Positions 46,015 through 59,542 of a stretch of 64,000 nt of DNA are shown one piece after another (within the stretch, counting starts at the first letter, position 1; every line of letters begins with the position of its first letter). Source of the stretch: Strix aluco (lineage: Eukaryota > Chordata > Aves > Strigiformes > Strigidae); assembly GCF_031877795.1 (NCBI RefSeq), contig NC_133931.1:26162264-26226263 (forward strand), given 5' to 3'. The position numbers and the translations under genes are program-made. Under the pieces are notes generated by a model. The model had not been told where the DNA came from, did not search any database, and worked only from the letters and a program-made list of their open reading frames with translations.

Positions 46015-47260
46015 TAAGAGCTGCTAAGTCTGGAAGCCTGACAGAAGCAAAGCTGCCATAGCTCTGTGTCCTAGGGTCCAGCCAATAGTGAGGCTGAGCA
46101 CGTGTTCCCAATAGGCACGCAGTGTCCCATACATACATACGTATACACATGGCTGGTAACACAGGCCAGCACAGACAGAGAATACAGCACTTGCACAAAC
46201 ATATCCTGTCCCCTCTCTGCCTGACCAGGGTGAAAGCCTATTTGTGGAATCTAAATGAATATACATATATTTATATATAGATATACACACAGAGAGAATA
46301 TAGATCCCTCCAGTAACTTACACACAGTCTGTTCAGTAACTGGTTCCTCGATTTGTTGGACACCACAGCTGCAGGCACATGGGCATATGAAACACAAAGT
46401 CCACAGGTCCCAGTCCACTTGCTCCCACTGGTAAAAACAATAGGTCCCTCCAGTAGTTGGCCTTAGACAGTTGGTCTACTTAGTGGTGGGCTCTTGGTCT
46501 CCCAGGTGCCTGGTGCACAAGTGACACGTACATACAAACACGTCTCTGGTAGCTGGACTTACCAGCAGCCAATCCCCCGATATCCTAGTCTCTCCAGTAA
46601 CTCACTTGGACTTCCTGGACCCTCCCGTAGCCAACTCTCAGACCCTCTGGTCTCTTTGATATCTGGCCCAGACTCACGGCTGTTCCGATAGTTGTCTCCC
46701 AAGCCTCTTAGCCTGCTTGCCAGCTAGTCCAGCTTGGGGTTTGCTAGTGATCACACACACTACCCAGGCAGAATACATGTACTCTGGCCTCTCCACTGGT
46801 GCATTAGGTACCTGGGCCCTATGACGTGTGTGTGGTCCAGCTTCAGCTGCTTGCATGTACCCTTCCATACACTTATGCATACAGAAGAGAGTCCCTTCAC
46901 ACAGGAAAATATTTAGAAATGTAGTTTAATAAGAAGATGGGACAGACTGTGGCAATAGAGTGCAGTGCATTGCTAGACAAGCATACTAACCAGTCACTTG
47001 TTTAAAGGTGGCCGCTTTTTTCCTTTTATTTCCCTGTGCTTGTTCCTCCCTGAACCACCTTCATCTGTCCCTGTTTGCTTGTTCTTGTTTTTTTTCCCTT
47101 CAAAAATCTCATTATAAGCCTCGTGCAAACTCCAGATGCACTTTCTAGCATCTTACGAATTCAGGCCCCAGTAGGCAGCAACTCCCTTCATTCTATAAGG
47201 TGCTCTGGGGAGCCCTTCCCATTGACTCTTCTTGTTTGGTTTCACCCCCAGAAAATGAGG
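46015..47260. repeat. Unclassified ~1.1-kb dispersed repeat, copy 1 (LTR-like)
   Basis: Shares a long collinear series of segments with 56940-57980: 'CAGCACTTGCACAAACAT', 'TATCTGGCCCAGACTCACGG', 'CTAGTCCAGCTTGG', 'AGGAAAATA' followed by 'AAATGTAGTTTAATAAGAAG', and 'TGTGCTTGTTCC'. The middle has irregular degenerate units of the type CCCTCCAGTAGTTGGCC. Length, a minus-strand ATTAAA-like signal and lack of coding content suggest a solo LTR of an old endogenous retroelement, but I cannot assign a family. Confidence 0.6.
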
Positions 47261-50200
47261 GTTGATCTGTCCCCTGTGATGGCCCTGAGAGGATGCTGCC
47301 ATTATCATCTCATGTGACCCAGAGTATTGCACTCTGCTTGGCAGAGCTAATGTGGGAAAATGCAGCCTCCTTTTATGTCTTAAGTCCTTCTGGTCTTAGG
47401 GCTTTTGTGTTTATCTACCCCATGCTGTAACTTCCAGTTCTTCTGATGAAGCTCATACTTGCAGAAAATTTTCAGTGTGTGTGGGACAGGTTCTTTGAGT
47501 GGTCCTTCTTCCCTATAGGTACATCTGCAAAAATTTGTGTCTGCTGGTTCTGTCTAGCAGTGCACTTGAAAGATAACTAGTGGATTTATTTCCAAAATAA
47601 TCTGCGAAATCAGCAGTTTTCCCAACAAAAAATGTTGTGACGTGGAAAAGAGATAGCAAATGCTTTTTCAGTATCATGAATTCTGGGTGCAGCTGGTACG
47701 GGTTCTCTGATTTTAGAAAAACAATCAAAAAGTTGTGGAGTGAGACTGGGTGAGCTGTTTCTGTTGACGTTGTTTGTGCTGTCTGAGTGACTGGACAAGC
47801 CATTTTGTGCCAAAGCCTTTCTATGTCTGTCGAATGGGGCTAACCCTGCAAGTCTTTGTAAAGCTACGATGAAATGTGGTATAAAAGAAGGATATCTAAT
47901 GTCAATGTTAGTTGTGGTCATCAGGTTCACTGTGATGCAAGCACTGTACTGTGAAAACAAATCCTGCATGAGGCTCCGTTAAATCTTACGTAATTTCTTA
48001 ATAATTTAATATTTTCCAAGACAGCTTCTGCCCGTTACGTCACTTTGTCTGCTATTCATTACAGCTAATGTAGCAATTATGTAGATTGTGTAAACTGTAA
48101 CCTCCTTTGTAGTGTGAAATTGTTTGGTCAAAGATGTTTTTGGTATGAAATTCAGAAGTAATGGAAACCAGTTGTGAAAGCCAGAGTCAGTTTGGGGTTT
48201 TTATTATTATTAATATTGTAATGGAATTATAACTGACTGCCAGTCTCGGCAGTCAAAGAAGAGTTCTCTGTTAAAGGGGCATTCAAATAATTTAAAGATT
48301 GAAAAAGTCTGGTTTATGCATTATTTTGGTTTATTGTCTCCATATCATTTAATGTGGATGATATACTGATTGTTAGCTTTATATCATGCTCAAAGATGCT
48401 GTGTTTGGGTTCCCAGTGCAGCAGTGGAACATGTAAATAAATACCCCTGTTTCCATTGAAATTCTTGTGAAACACCTGTGGACCATGGGACAACTGCACT
48501 GTTCATAGAGCTAATCTTTCTGAAACCCAGCCCTGAAAATGCTGCGCATTCTTTCAGAAAAACTTATCAAACACATGGTGTCCATTTCCTGGAGTAGGCA
48601 AGTAAGGATTTGATTAGATAGCACCAATCTAAAAATTATAGCATATCTGGCTTAAAAAAATGCTTGCTTTTCTAGGCTTCTTTTCAAAATAAACTTTTAC
48701 CTAAAATTTCACTAATAAAAGTGAAGTGTGAGGGACTGAAGGCCTATGAGATGTGCTATTTCTAAAGATGTTTTAATAAGACTGTAGCAGCTGTTGCCTG
48801 TGTGTTGTAATTTTGAGACAGTTTGAACTGTAAGATATTGAACATGCTGTTCAACAGGCAGTTTACTAATGGTGATTATGAGTTGTGAATACTGGAAAAT
48901 TATGTTTCTCCATAAATGTATGTCTTTGTAGGAAAATGAACTTTACTACTACTTTATGAATCGGTGTTTGCTTGTTTGTAAGAAGTAAAGAGCACAGCAA
49001 TCTCTTTGGTACCTTTGTTTTGTATTCAGAATATAGTACTTGTTGACGCTGACAACAGATGTGTGGATGGGAGGTAATTTATTTGACATTGTCATTAGTG
49101 CTTTTTCTCACATGCCTCCAGAGAATTCTATCAGATAGGTCTGCATGCTCTTTAAAAATGAGATTTACTTTAACAGTCCTAAACTATTTAACAGTAACTG
49201 AAAACAAAATCATAAATGTGTTTGGAAGGATATTATTGCAGCTCTTAAAAGTGCTTGGTTTCTACTTGTCCTCACTACATTCTGAGGACCTATAAGCAAT
49301 AATAAAAAAATACAAATAATTTGAATTTGAAGAAACAATGGATGGGCAGAACTCTGAACTATACTTAGTATCTCCTCAGCGTTGCTAGTAAGTGAGATTG
49401 GCTAGAACTGAGGTTTTTACTTACATTGCCACCTTCAACTTAATGGTTTTAATATATATATTTTTATTTATATAGAGCATACATAATGAATGTTATTTAT
49501 GCTTATTATCTGAGTGTGCAGCTTGCTTTCTGTTGGTATTTTTAATCTAGGAGAATGTTGCTCTGTTTTTTTCTTTCAGGCTTACTATATCATGTGTGTA
49601 AATGAGTAGCTCTTTCACCTGTACAGTTAGACGCAACGTTCTAGTTGGACTGAGGTTTCATTGTTTGAACCTGATGTAGGTGAACAGAAGAGCTGGATAT
49701 AAAGTTTTATTCTGTTACACCTCACCTCCTGTTTGGTTTTTGGTTCAGGAGTACTCTGTCTTTCATCCATCACTAACACCTGTTAATGCGTCTTCCAAGA
49801 GGAACTTTGTCAGGAGTCATACGCAAATACTATCTTTGAGCTGATAATGAAGACAGATTATAACTGTATTTCATAACAGGGTTAATGTGTTCACCCTATG
49901 TCTCTGGACAGATGTTTCTGAATGTTGCCTATGATATTAACTGTATCTATTAGTTGCCTATAGTTTTAAATATACGTTCTCTAGAATGTTAATGTTTACT
50001 GAGTACATTGGTTTATAAGGTTTAGACTCTTTGCTCATTTAAGTTAGTTTTATTTTCGTAATAGGAACGTTTGGCTCCTTCAGCTTCCTAGAACATTGTT
50101 ACAGGTTAGTCCGATATCTCCTGTCACTTGATGTGAATAAAAACACCCTTAACCAATTAATTTGAATATGGTAAGAGAAAATGCACTCCTCATGCAGTTA

Positions 50201-53200
50201 CAACAGTAGCAATCAATTGCCTATCACTTTTAATCAGAGGATTAAAAAACGTTATTTTCAGGATTTGTCATATTGTCCGGTTTCAGTCTAACTGCTTACT
50301 CTGGGTTTCTAGATAACACAACTGAAACCATTCAGGCCTGATACCTCATAATGAAGCATGTTATTGCTAGAATTACTTGGATATCTGCAAAAGTAGAAGC
50401 ATTAATTGTAATTTCTGTTATTGCGCTCATTTCTATTACTGCATTTCACAGATTGAACTGGAAAAGATATTCCAGTCAGGAGTATTTTTACCCTCCGTCT
50501 ATTTTAGTAGTGAAGCTGCGTGTATAGCTGCAGTTTAGTGGGCCCTTCAAATGTTTTTATAAACAGTTGGTAGAGCAGTTAAGTCTTTGGGTAAAAGACA
50601 CTGCATAAACATCTGTAGCTCTTAATAATTACCAAGTACCTTAGTACAACTAAGGTGTTACTGGATGCCTGAGTGTAAATAATTTATTACTGCATTGTTT
50701 GCAAGTTAGATCTTACAAGTTTGTAAATTTTGTTGTAATTTCTTACTCTTCTTCTTGCCATGTTATAGACAGAATAGTTTATAATAGTGAATAGACAAAA
50801 TTATAGACAAGCTGTTTCTCAATTCAGGATAGTTTCTTTGCTGTTTAGGTGTCATCTGTACCTGTTTGATCAGTTCATCTCAGGAGATGGGGATTGGTTA
50901 AGAAAACTGGATTGATGTAAATGTATCCGAAGAGAAACTGTCCATATCTCTGATCTGACACTGGTTCCAGAACTACTCATTTACACATCAGTCGTGGTGG
51001 GTATACATGCAAATTGTCACCTATTGGCCCAGTACCCCACTGCCCAGCAGTCAACGTGTTGCAGGTAGACTTTTCACTGAGACTTTTGTGATTATTTAGT
51101 CCTACATGGCTTGCCTCTTCTTGTCTGTAGCTTTGGGACTCTCTGCCATGTCCTGAGGACAACACCTTTTGCTTGGTGCTCTTCCTTGGGATGTGAGATG
51201 ATGTCTTCTATGCTGATGGTGGCATAAGACCTTCCCTAGCATTTTCCCAGCTGATTATGCACAGAGTTCCCCCTGGCTGTGGTAATGCATTGTTTACATT
51301 AATACATGGAGATGGTATAATAGCAAAGCAGTATAGTCTGACATTGCTTGTTCTCATGACTCTTCAGGGGGTTTTGTGGTTGGGTTTTTTTTTTCTTTCC
51401 TCTTCCTATAGATTCGTCACCTTATGTATGGTGGTGACTAGAGCTACATACCGAGCAGAACACTGTTCTCAAGGGCTTCCAATTCTGTGCTCAAAAGCAC
51501 CAAATGCAGCAGCTATGAATTCCCTACTTCTTTAGTTTTACAGTCGACCAGTGGAGAACCCATTATTGGATTGTAGCAGGTCAGATAACGTGGAGTCAGT
51601 TGCCATAGACTGAAAGCAAGCAGGAGAGTATAGTGTGCTTATGTGATACATCAGCCTGTGGAAGAAGTTCACACCCTAACCAGTGTTACTCATCTTGAAT
51701 TTGGGCTGCCCACCAGCTCAGTGGTAAGATACGCTGTGGTAGTAAAATTAGCAACCAAGAGATGGAAAGAAGGAACTTAAACCAGCTTCACCACCAAAGG
51801 CAACATACCATATAACATTCAGCAACTGCAAAGCTGCTTTCTTAGGGTAGCTGTCTGCAGTAAAACAAATCCAGACTTGCATAATTCTAGTGTGATATTT
51901 CCACTTACTGCAACGTAATTTATAATTTGATATCATATTTTGCTGTCATGGAACAACTAGGCTTTATGTAAAGATAGATGATAAAACCAGGATATTCACA
52001 CATTTGAAAAAGGAGAAGTGAATTGACACTTCTCATTTGTCCTAGTTAAGCATGCTCCAATATGTGTATTTGAACTAATGGAGATAATGAAGGAGAGGGG
52101 AAGGAAACCAGAAATCAGAAGGGTATTACATGATCAGAAAGTAAAAAAACTCAGAGTTATATTAGATGTAAGATATTTAACATTTTCCAGAAAGTTGGAG
52201 GGATTAAAGTGAAAGTTTTGCAGTAGTAACTTGCCTATTGAATGGAACTGTTGTTCTTTACAATGAAAAGAATATAAACTGCTAGGTGTTTTATTTTTGA
52301 GTAGTGATATATCCACTACTGAAGAGAGCTGTGCTGCATGCAATGATAATCTCTTATGCATTTTTCTTTAACTTGTTAATTTACTGAAAATTAAAATTTG
52401 TAAACAAGAAAAAAATACTTAGATACTCTTTCTTGTGCAGAGACAGAGACCTAATTTTGAAACTGCAAATATAATGCAAACTCCCCTTTCCAAGGGGCGG
52501 TGGGGGATGTATTAGGAAATGAACTTACTATCCCAATAAATTTCTTATAATTTAGCTCCCAGGAGTTGCATGCAAACACATGGCATATAGTCTGCAATAT
52601 ATAGAAAATGAAATTATCTAATACCGTAACTTTAAAAATGAGGAATTTAGGAAATACTCTGTATAGAGACTATTTTCAAGGATTCAGGTTTAGCAGTACT
52701 AATTTTTTCAGTTTCCTCATTCTGAGGGAAGTTGTACACATTTCTTACTTTCTTCTTGATTATCAAAATTGATTATCAGGCTGTGTGTGTATGAGGAGTG
52801 AAAATGGGCAAAACAGAAATACATGGCTGTTCCAAATCTCTTGGATGCTTTTCTCTTCCACTCTCCCACCCTTTGGAAAGTCCTAGTTTGGGGTGTGGGA
52901 GTTGTTTGGGTTTCTTTCCTCCCTCAGGTTGGGGGGAAGGTGGATTTAAGGGAAGATGTAGCTATCAGATGGAGGGACAAGAAATGCCTTATTGAACGGA
53001 ACTGGAAGGGTTTTTCTGAGCTATCATGAGTATTATTACAGACTTGGCCTGGATCCCTTCAAAGATAGTCGCCAAATCTTTCTGTGGCTACGCTCATTGT
53101 TTAGATCCCCTTTGTTGCCATGCCAGCATAACTAGAATTCAGTCCCAGCTTTTGGCTTTAGGCCTTAAGTTTTCCTCAGAAACAGAAGCTTTGTCACAAT

Positions 53201-56200
53201 ATGACTTTCCTAAAATCAACAAGTTAGTGATAAGATGGTTATCTCACTGTCCTCAAAACATCCACTAGGCAAAATTAGAAGAATGGAGAAAGCTGCCCCT
53301 ATGTCAAATGCAGGGAATAGCGCATGGGGAAGTATTTTGAGGTTAGTATTTAAAGGATAATCTCCAAAATTTTAATCTATGAAAAGATGGGAGAATTGCA
53401 GAAACTTGGCTTCTCTTACAAAGTTTCCTTTTCTAGAGGCTATCTTGCTAATGGGGATTTAAGAATTTAAGCAAAACATCCTGAGAAAATCATACTTTCA
53501 AATCTTTCTGTATTTCTCAGCTGCTTCTGATCAGTCATCAAAAAACTTGTTGGAAGAGAGGATCAGAGAAAATACAAGCATGTATTAAGAACTGGATGCA
53601 CTTCTGAATTTGTGAAAAATAGCACTCAGCTTCTCTTTTTTTAAGGATGTGACTTATAAAGTGGAGGGCTAATTCATGGTGCTGTACAGTCACTTAGTAT
53701 TATAATTTAGAATCCTGTAGCTTTAAGCCAAACTTAGTTTGAAGGATGGTTACAGATCTGCATGTGTGGGCCCTGGAATGTAAGACTGAGATGAAGATAA
53801 ATTCTTTAAAATTTGGCATGGGGGGTATTTTAATTGTCTAATTTAAATATTTCCCATTTCAGTGGGATAAATGTAGAGAGAATGCCTTACATCAGTAGAG
53901 GGGATGGATGTGTAGTTAGCTTTTATGCTTGGAATTTTAGCTTATAAGAGCTCTGGAGTAGGCCATGTGTAATTCAGGGTAGTTTCAAGAGAGCAGTTTA
54001 AAGGTAATAATTACATTGTTAAGGTCTGCGTTTTCTGTGCTTGTCATGAGATACATGCATCCTTGTTCTTGCAGCAGTTGCAAGAACTGTTAGATGTTAG
54101 AAGTTAATACGTGCTAGATGGTGATCACAGAAATAGATGCTGAAAAAGAGAGGTAAAGCTTCCCCTGTTTATCCCCGCCCTCAATGCAGGACAGAAGTTA
54201 GAAGTAACTGTGCAGGAGAAAGGAAAGGAGTGGTCTGAGAGGTTCAGCTACAGCAAGGAGAAGAACAAGAAAGTACAAAATTGATGGTGAAAGTGTTGAT
54301 GAAGACAAAAAATCAAGTGAAATGAGAAAGCTATTTGAAACACAACTGAATCTAAAAATATTTCTAAGAAGTCTGGTGAGAATGTATTTAAGCACTGTAA
54401 CTTCCAGGTGAAGTCATCTTGCAACTTTTGGCTCACGAAACTTTGTCATCCTCAACCTTCTCTTTAATGAATAATGCCTGCAACCCTCAGTTTTGGAGAC
54501 TGCCCATGAAACAACTGTCCCTATGAGAAACCTTTGGAGTTGAAAACTTTCTGACCCACCCTTTGCTGCAGAAGGCTCTTAAGACAGGCAGATCAAGTGA
54601 CTTGGCACTGTCTTGCTGTCGTGTCAGTAAAGAGGGCTATAGGATGACCTAATGGAACTTTTGCAGCCCTTACTACCTATAGACACTCTCAAGTCATCTT
54701 ATGCAGCTGCCAAATTCATTTGCAAGTGTGAGCAACTGCCTCAATACTTGCCAAATGTTTCCGCTGCCAGTATACCCCAGTATATTCAGTGATGTGTAAC
54801 ATACCCCATCCTAGCTGCTGAATGTTCTTACAGTTTCTCATAAGCGGAGGGGGCATCAGGGTTTCACTTCAGCTTTGATTCAAATCTTGCAGTCATCCTC
54901 TTGTTCTTAAGATTTTCAGGCTCCTAGGTGATTGCAAATGCTAAGGCCCAGGTCTCTGCAAAGCTGGTTTGCTTGTACATTATTAGATAGGAGCAGATGT
55001 CCTTCAGACTTATTCTGGGGCTACCACTTTGTGGGCAGAGCACCTTCAGAGTTTAGCAGTCTTTTATCTGTTGATTTGATATTTTTTGCACTAGAAGGTC
55101 CCAGCCTGAATCTCTGAAGCTGGTGTCATTCCCTTCAATGTTCAAGTCTGCTGTCTGATCCAAACTACATCTTTCAAGATACGTTCTTTCTTAGGGCATC
55201 CTTAATTCTCTCAGATGTTTTTTGTCTTTGAATCATGTACCTTACAGTGATTTTTAACATTTTTTTAAAGTCTGTCATCGAGAGATTCTTTCTTGGTTCT
55301 GTGTAACAAAGGATCCTTCCTCTCTCTTCATCCAAGATGCTCCCCCCAATTTAAGATATTCTCCTTTACAGGGTGTTCTGTCTTGTAACATACCAAAATT
55401 TACATGGGCCACTTAATGCGGTTATTGGCCATGATACAAATCTGGCACTTGTAAAATTTGGGCCCACTGAACTTTTTCAGCAATTCATAGTCATTTGGCT
55501 ACTTTAATCCCTGACTGTATTATAGCTGTGATTCAGTCATGTCTTGATAGCTCTCCAGGATGCACTATTTGTATCCTTCTTTTGGTATTAGTTCTAGACT
55601 TTTCCACAGCAAAAACCTACCTGTTACTTGTAGTTTTGAGTCTCACTTCCCAGCTGTTGGAGTTCTGCAACCTTACCAAGAGGCTGTTGATTGTTTTTTG
55701 AATAATCATGCTGATTTTCATTTCCCTAGAAAAACACTCTGATCTACTCTCACAGCTCCCCCTCTTCATGAACTTCCAAATATGATGATTTCATCCACTT
55801 GAAAACGGGGTTTTTAAATATTAACATTTAAATTGGGAAGCATCTGGGTTTTTTAAAGGAAAGCATCAAGCACATAAAGAAAAATGCTGAATCCAAGACT
55901 TTATTTTCAAAATTCTGAGTAGATTAGTGAATTCCATCTTGAAAATATGAAGGAAAAATGAGCTGTACCTTGTGCATAGGATTAAAACAAGAGGTACAGA
56001 AGGCAATGATGTGAGGGGTGCATGCATGGCTATTTTCTTCAGCAGTGACCAGAATTTCCTCCCTGCTACCTGTGGTTTGCTGTTCCCACAGTTATGCTAA
56101 TACAAGTTTTTGTAGGGTGCATTGCAAACCATATTCCTAAAACGATCCAGATAGAGTCTGAAGAAGCTTTTTCAATGTATTTCTTTTTTGCGAGTTATTT

Positions 56201-56939
56201 GTCCTGTGGCATACTGGATCAGGGAACTGCTGGTGGTTAAAACTTGCCCAGCTCAGAAAAAATGATTAATTTGCAGACAAATCAGTTCCCTGATCTGACT
56301 TGCTCAGAAGATTTGTGAGTGCTCATATCAGCACGGTGAAGGGGCAGGAACATGACAGGGTTAGGGGGAGACAGAAATTCCTGTTTTGGCAATGTCTCAC
56401 AATTATGTTGACTTAAACCAATTATTAAACTCTATGCTTGCCCCAAAAAATTAAATAAATTGATTAGTCTGCAGCTGGATCATCTCCCTGAACTGCCTGT
56501 GCAGTGTGTTGCATCAATGCCAGTGTTGGTGGAACACGTAGGATGAAGGGTGGACTGCAGTGACATTTCTTTTTTTGTAATTGTCTTGGAACTACACCTA
56601 TTGTTAGTTATACACTATATAAGTCTATATGTAACATTTGCATCCAGGCTTCTCACCTTCTGTGATTTGGCATCCAAGTACGGATACGACCTTAGGCTGA
56701 TGAGCAGAGCTATTTTAAAAAGGGGGGGTGGGGGGGAAATCTTGGTTGGCAGCAAGCTTCATTTTTACAAGGGTTATTTTACACTTCTGCAGAACAATAT
56801 GTAATTCAGACTAGTTCCTTCAGGCACTTGCTCAAAAGAAATCTCTGTAGCGGTATTTTGCTGTAATTGCATGAGTACAGAAACTTGGTCTCTCTAGCAA
56901 CATCAAGCAGTAAGGTGATAGAGTAACACAAGTTTAGAT

Positions 56940-57980
56940 AGGTCTATATTAGGAGTTCCTGCATCTGGTATCCCAGTATAGGAGATTGCTGCAGCTCCTT
57001 GTGGCCAGGTCCACAGGGATGTATTCCCAAGAGGTACGTGCGCACATGTACACACTATATATATGTATACGGCCAGCCATACAGAAAATGCAGCACTTGT
57101 GCAAACACAAGCAGCATTAATGGCCTCATCCTCTCCCTGCACTGTCTGACTGGGATGAAAGCCTGTTTGTGAAAAATACCTATGTATACAATATGGATCC
57201 CTCTGGCAAGTGGCCTTAGACTCTCATTCTGCTCAGTAGCTGGTCCTGGGCTCCCAGCTGCCTCACAAACCTGCACTGGGTCTCTCTGGCAGCTGGTCTG
57301 GATTTAGCCCTTACCAGTGGCTAGTCTCCAGGTGTCCTGGTCCCTCGAGTAGACAAATGTCAGACCTTCTGTCTCTCCAGTATCTGGCCCAGACGCACAG
57401 TTGCTCCACTTCTTGGCTCCCAAGCCTACTCGCTGGCTAGTCCAGCTTGGTGTTTGCCAGAGACCACACACTGCCACAGGCACCCAGGCAGTAGCATGGG
57501 CTCCGGCCTCTGCCCTCGGGCCCCTGTGACCTGTGGTACCACTCCAGCTGCCAGCAGGTACGCTTCCATCCAGAGTCATGCACGCAGAGTAGAAATTCCC
57601 CTCACCCAGGAAAATAGTTACAAATGTAGTTTAACAAGAAGATAGGACGAACTGCAGTGATCAGGCACAGGGCATGGCTGGACAACCGTACTGAGCAGCC
57701 ACCTGTTTACATGCACCTGGCTCCTTTTATCCATTTTCCCCCTGTATTTTCCTATGCTTGTTCTGCCCCAAACCACTTTCATTCCTCCCTTTTCTTACCT
57801 TTCGTTGTTCCTCTAAATATCCTGTACTATGCCTTCTGCAATCCCAAAATACTCTTCCTGGCATCTCACCATGAGTCCCATACCCAGTGGACAGTTACCC
57901 CTCCTTCAGTCTGCAAGGTGATCTAGAGAGTGGACTCGGCCCACTGGGCTGCTCGTGTTTCTGACAGCCCTGGGAGCAGC
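56940..57980. repeat. Unclassified ~1.1-kb dispersed repeat, copy 2 (LTR-like)
   Basis: Diverged copy in the same orientation as 46015-47260: 'CAGCACTTGTGCAAACAC', 'TATCTGGCCCAGACGCACAG', 'CTAGTCCAGCTTGG', 'AAATGTAGTTTAACAAGAAG', 'TATGCTTGTTC'. It lacks about 140 nt present in copy 1 near 46,310-46,450. Boundaries are approximate. Confidence 0.6.
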
Positions 57981-59511
57981 TGGACTGATGGCTCACTTTC
58001 TTTCATTTGGGTTACTGGGGTTCCTCTGCCTGACATTGTTCGTCTGTGCTCTTTGTGAGTGTGGGAAGGAGCCTTTAATGACACAACCTAAAAGTCAAGA
58101 GACTGGGCACTGCACTACTGCTTCAAACAGCAGAGGGTACAGCATAGGGCTTACCTGTGACTCCTCAATTCTGATACCATCAGAGCTTAAACTATCTGAG
58201 GCATGTTCAATTTTTTTTCAGTTACTGAAGGACAACCAAGTGCATAAATTAGAAAAAAAAAAGTATAACCACCAGCTTTCTAGTCTTAATGACAGTAAAG
58301 TGCAAAGTGTGGGGGAAATAGGGAAGGATGAGTTGTTTAGAAGTGATGTTTTTCATACAGTGCTTCTCACCACATGAGTATTTTGTTTCTCAAATTCTAG
58401 TGTAATGGGTTTCAGGCTATAAAACGCTTTATTTAATCTTGGCTTGAAAGCAATTCCAGCAAAGTGGACTGGTCGCAATTTTGATAGGTGGTACAGACAA
58501 GCCAAGTCTCAGAAATGGTTCCAAACATGCTTGTTATTCTAAATGCTAATTGATTTTTAGCAGTTAAAAGTCTCCCTTTGTTTAGTTTGAATTTCATGTT
58601 TTGAATACGGCTTGTCTCTGCCTTGGGTTTTTTCCCCTTACAGCTAACAAGTTTCTACCTAGATCTTTATAGCCTTAAGATACTTCAAACTATAATTAGA
58701 TTTCTCTTCCCTTCACCCCCCTTCTAGGCTCCCTTGTTTTCAAGGCTGAACATGTTAAGCTTGAGAAGCTGTTGCCACTATATCAAATGGTGTTTGTTTC
58801 CACCCTCTTGACTCTTTCAGCTGTGTACGTCATTTTTCAAACTTAGTTTCTGGTTTTTGTATTTGAGGGCTCCTTTCCTTACATCTGCAGGTTTTTCTCT
58901 TTCTCCGATTTGTTGATTTAGTTTAGACCACAGAAATCTGAAGTCTTGTGTGCATTTTTATGCGAGGACTTGGCTTAAGGTGATACGTTTTCACGCAAGC
59001 ATTAGAAATGCACACAGATAGCACGCGCGTCTCGTTAATAAAAATCCCATTTCTATTGCGGAAGAACGCCTGGAAGTATTATTATAAAAGTAGGTTGTTT
59101 CCTGGTGGCTATTACGAAAATCCCAGCCTGCTCCGGCTCCAAAGCACTCGGGAAATGCGTGGCGGCTGCCTGCAGCCTGCCCTGCGCGCAGCCCCAGCGC
59201 CGGGCGAGGCCGCCGGAGCCCAGCGCCGGGCGATGGCACCGGCGCGAAGGGGCGGGCGCGCTGTGGCAGCTGCGGGCCGAAGGGACAATAAAAGCCGACG
59301 GAGGGCCGGGGCGGCGGCGCCCGGGGCTCGCTGGCGGGCGCTGTGTCGCTGCTCCCGCCGGCGTTGGAGGCTCAGCCGCCGGGAGAAGCGGGCTCTTTAA
59401 GAAGCCCCCGTGTAGGTAGCTGGAGCCGGCTGCCAAGTGCAGGAGAAGCTCAGCTTTACTGCGAAGCCCGCGCCTGAGTGTAACCTAACCGGCTGGAGGA
59501 TATGCCGCCCC

Positions 59512-59521
59512 TGATTGACAG
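59512..59521 (+). promoter_or_regulatory. PBX-PREP/MEIS-type decamer TGATTGACAG
   Basis: Exact match to the composite PBX1-PREP1 (TALE homeodomain) consensus, 13 bp before the octamer. Function is inferred from sequence only. Confidence 0.5.
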
Positions 59522-59534
59522 CAGGACCAGCATT

Positions 59535-59542
59535 ATGCAAAT
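59535..59542 (+). promoter_or_regulatory. Octamer motif ATGCAAAT
   Basis: Perfect POU-factor (OCT1/OCT2 type) octamer in the FSBP CpG island. Confidence 0.5.

Larger units (their letters stand above)
44478..59100 (+). other. RAD54B: RAD54B intron 2 (left part), before the FSBP promoter
   Basis: About 14.6 kb of mostly AT-rich sequence with no exon I can support. It holds a CR1 copy (45021-45515), two copies of a ~1.1-kb dispersed repeat (46,015 and 56,940 onward) and a G7-T-G7 run (56722-56736). Nothing else is recognisable between 47.6 and 56.9 kb. Confidence 0.65.

Noticed and set aside
47300-56900. Possible internal region of an endogenous provirus between the two LTR-like copies
   Set aside because: No gag, pol or env-like reading frame or motif is visible. 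The sequence looks like ordinary intron, so it is kept only as a hypothesis.
57955-58377. A 140-codon plus-strand frame with a hydrophobic start
   Set aside because: It begins at the edge of the LTR-like repeat, then runs into A-rich sequence with no conserved features. Treated as chance.
59008-59436. Open frames of 104-130 codons near the FSBP promoter
   Set aside because: Again CpG-island composition, frames open on both strands, no recognisable protein. FSBP starts at 60104.
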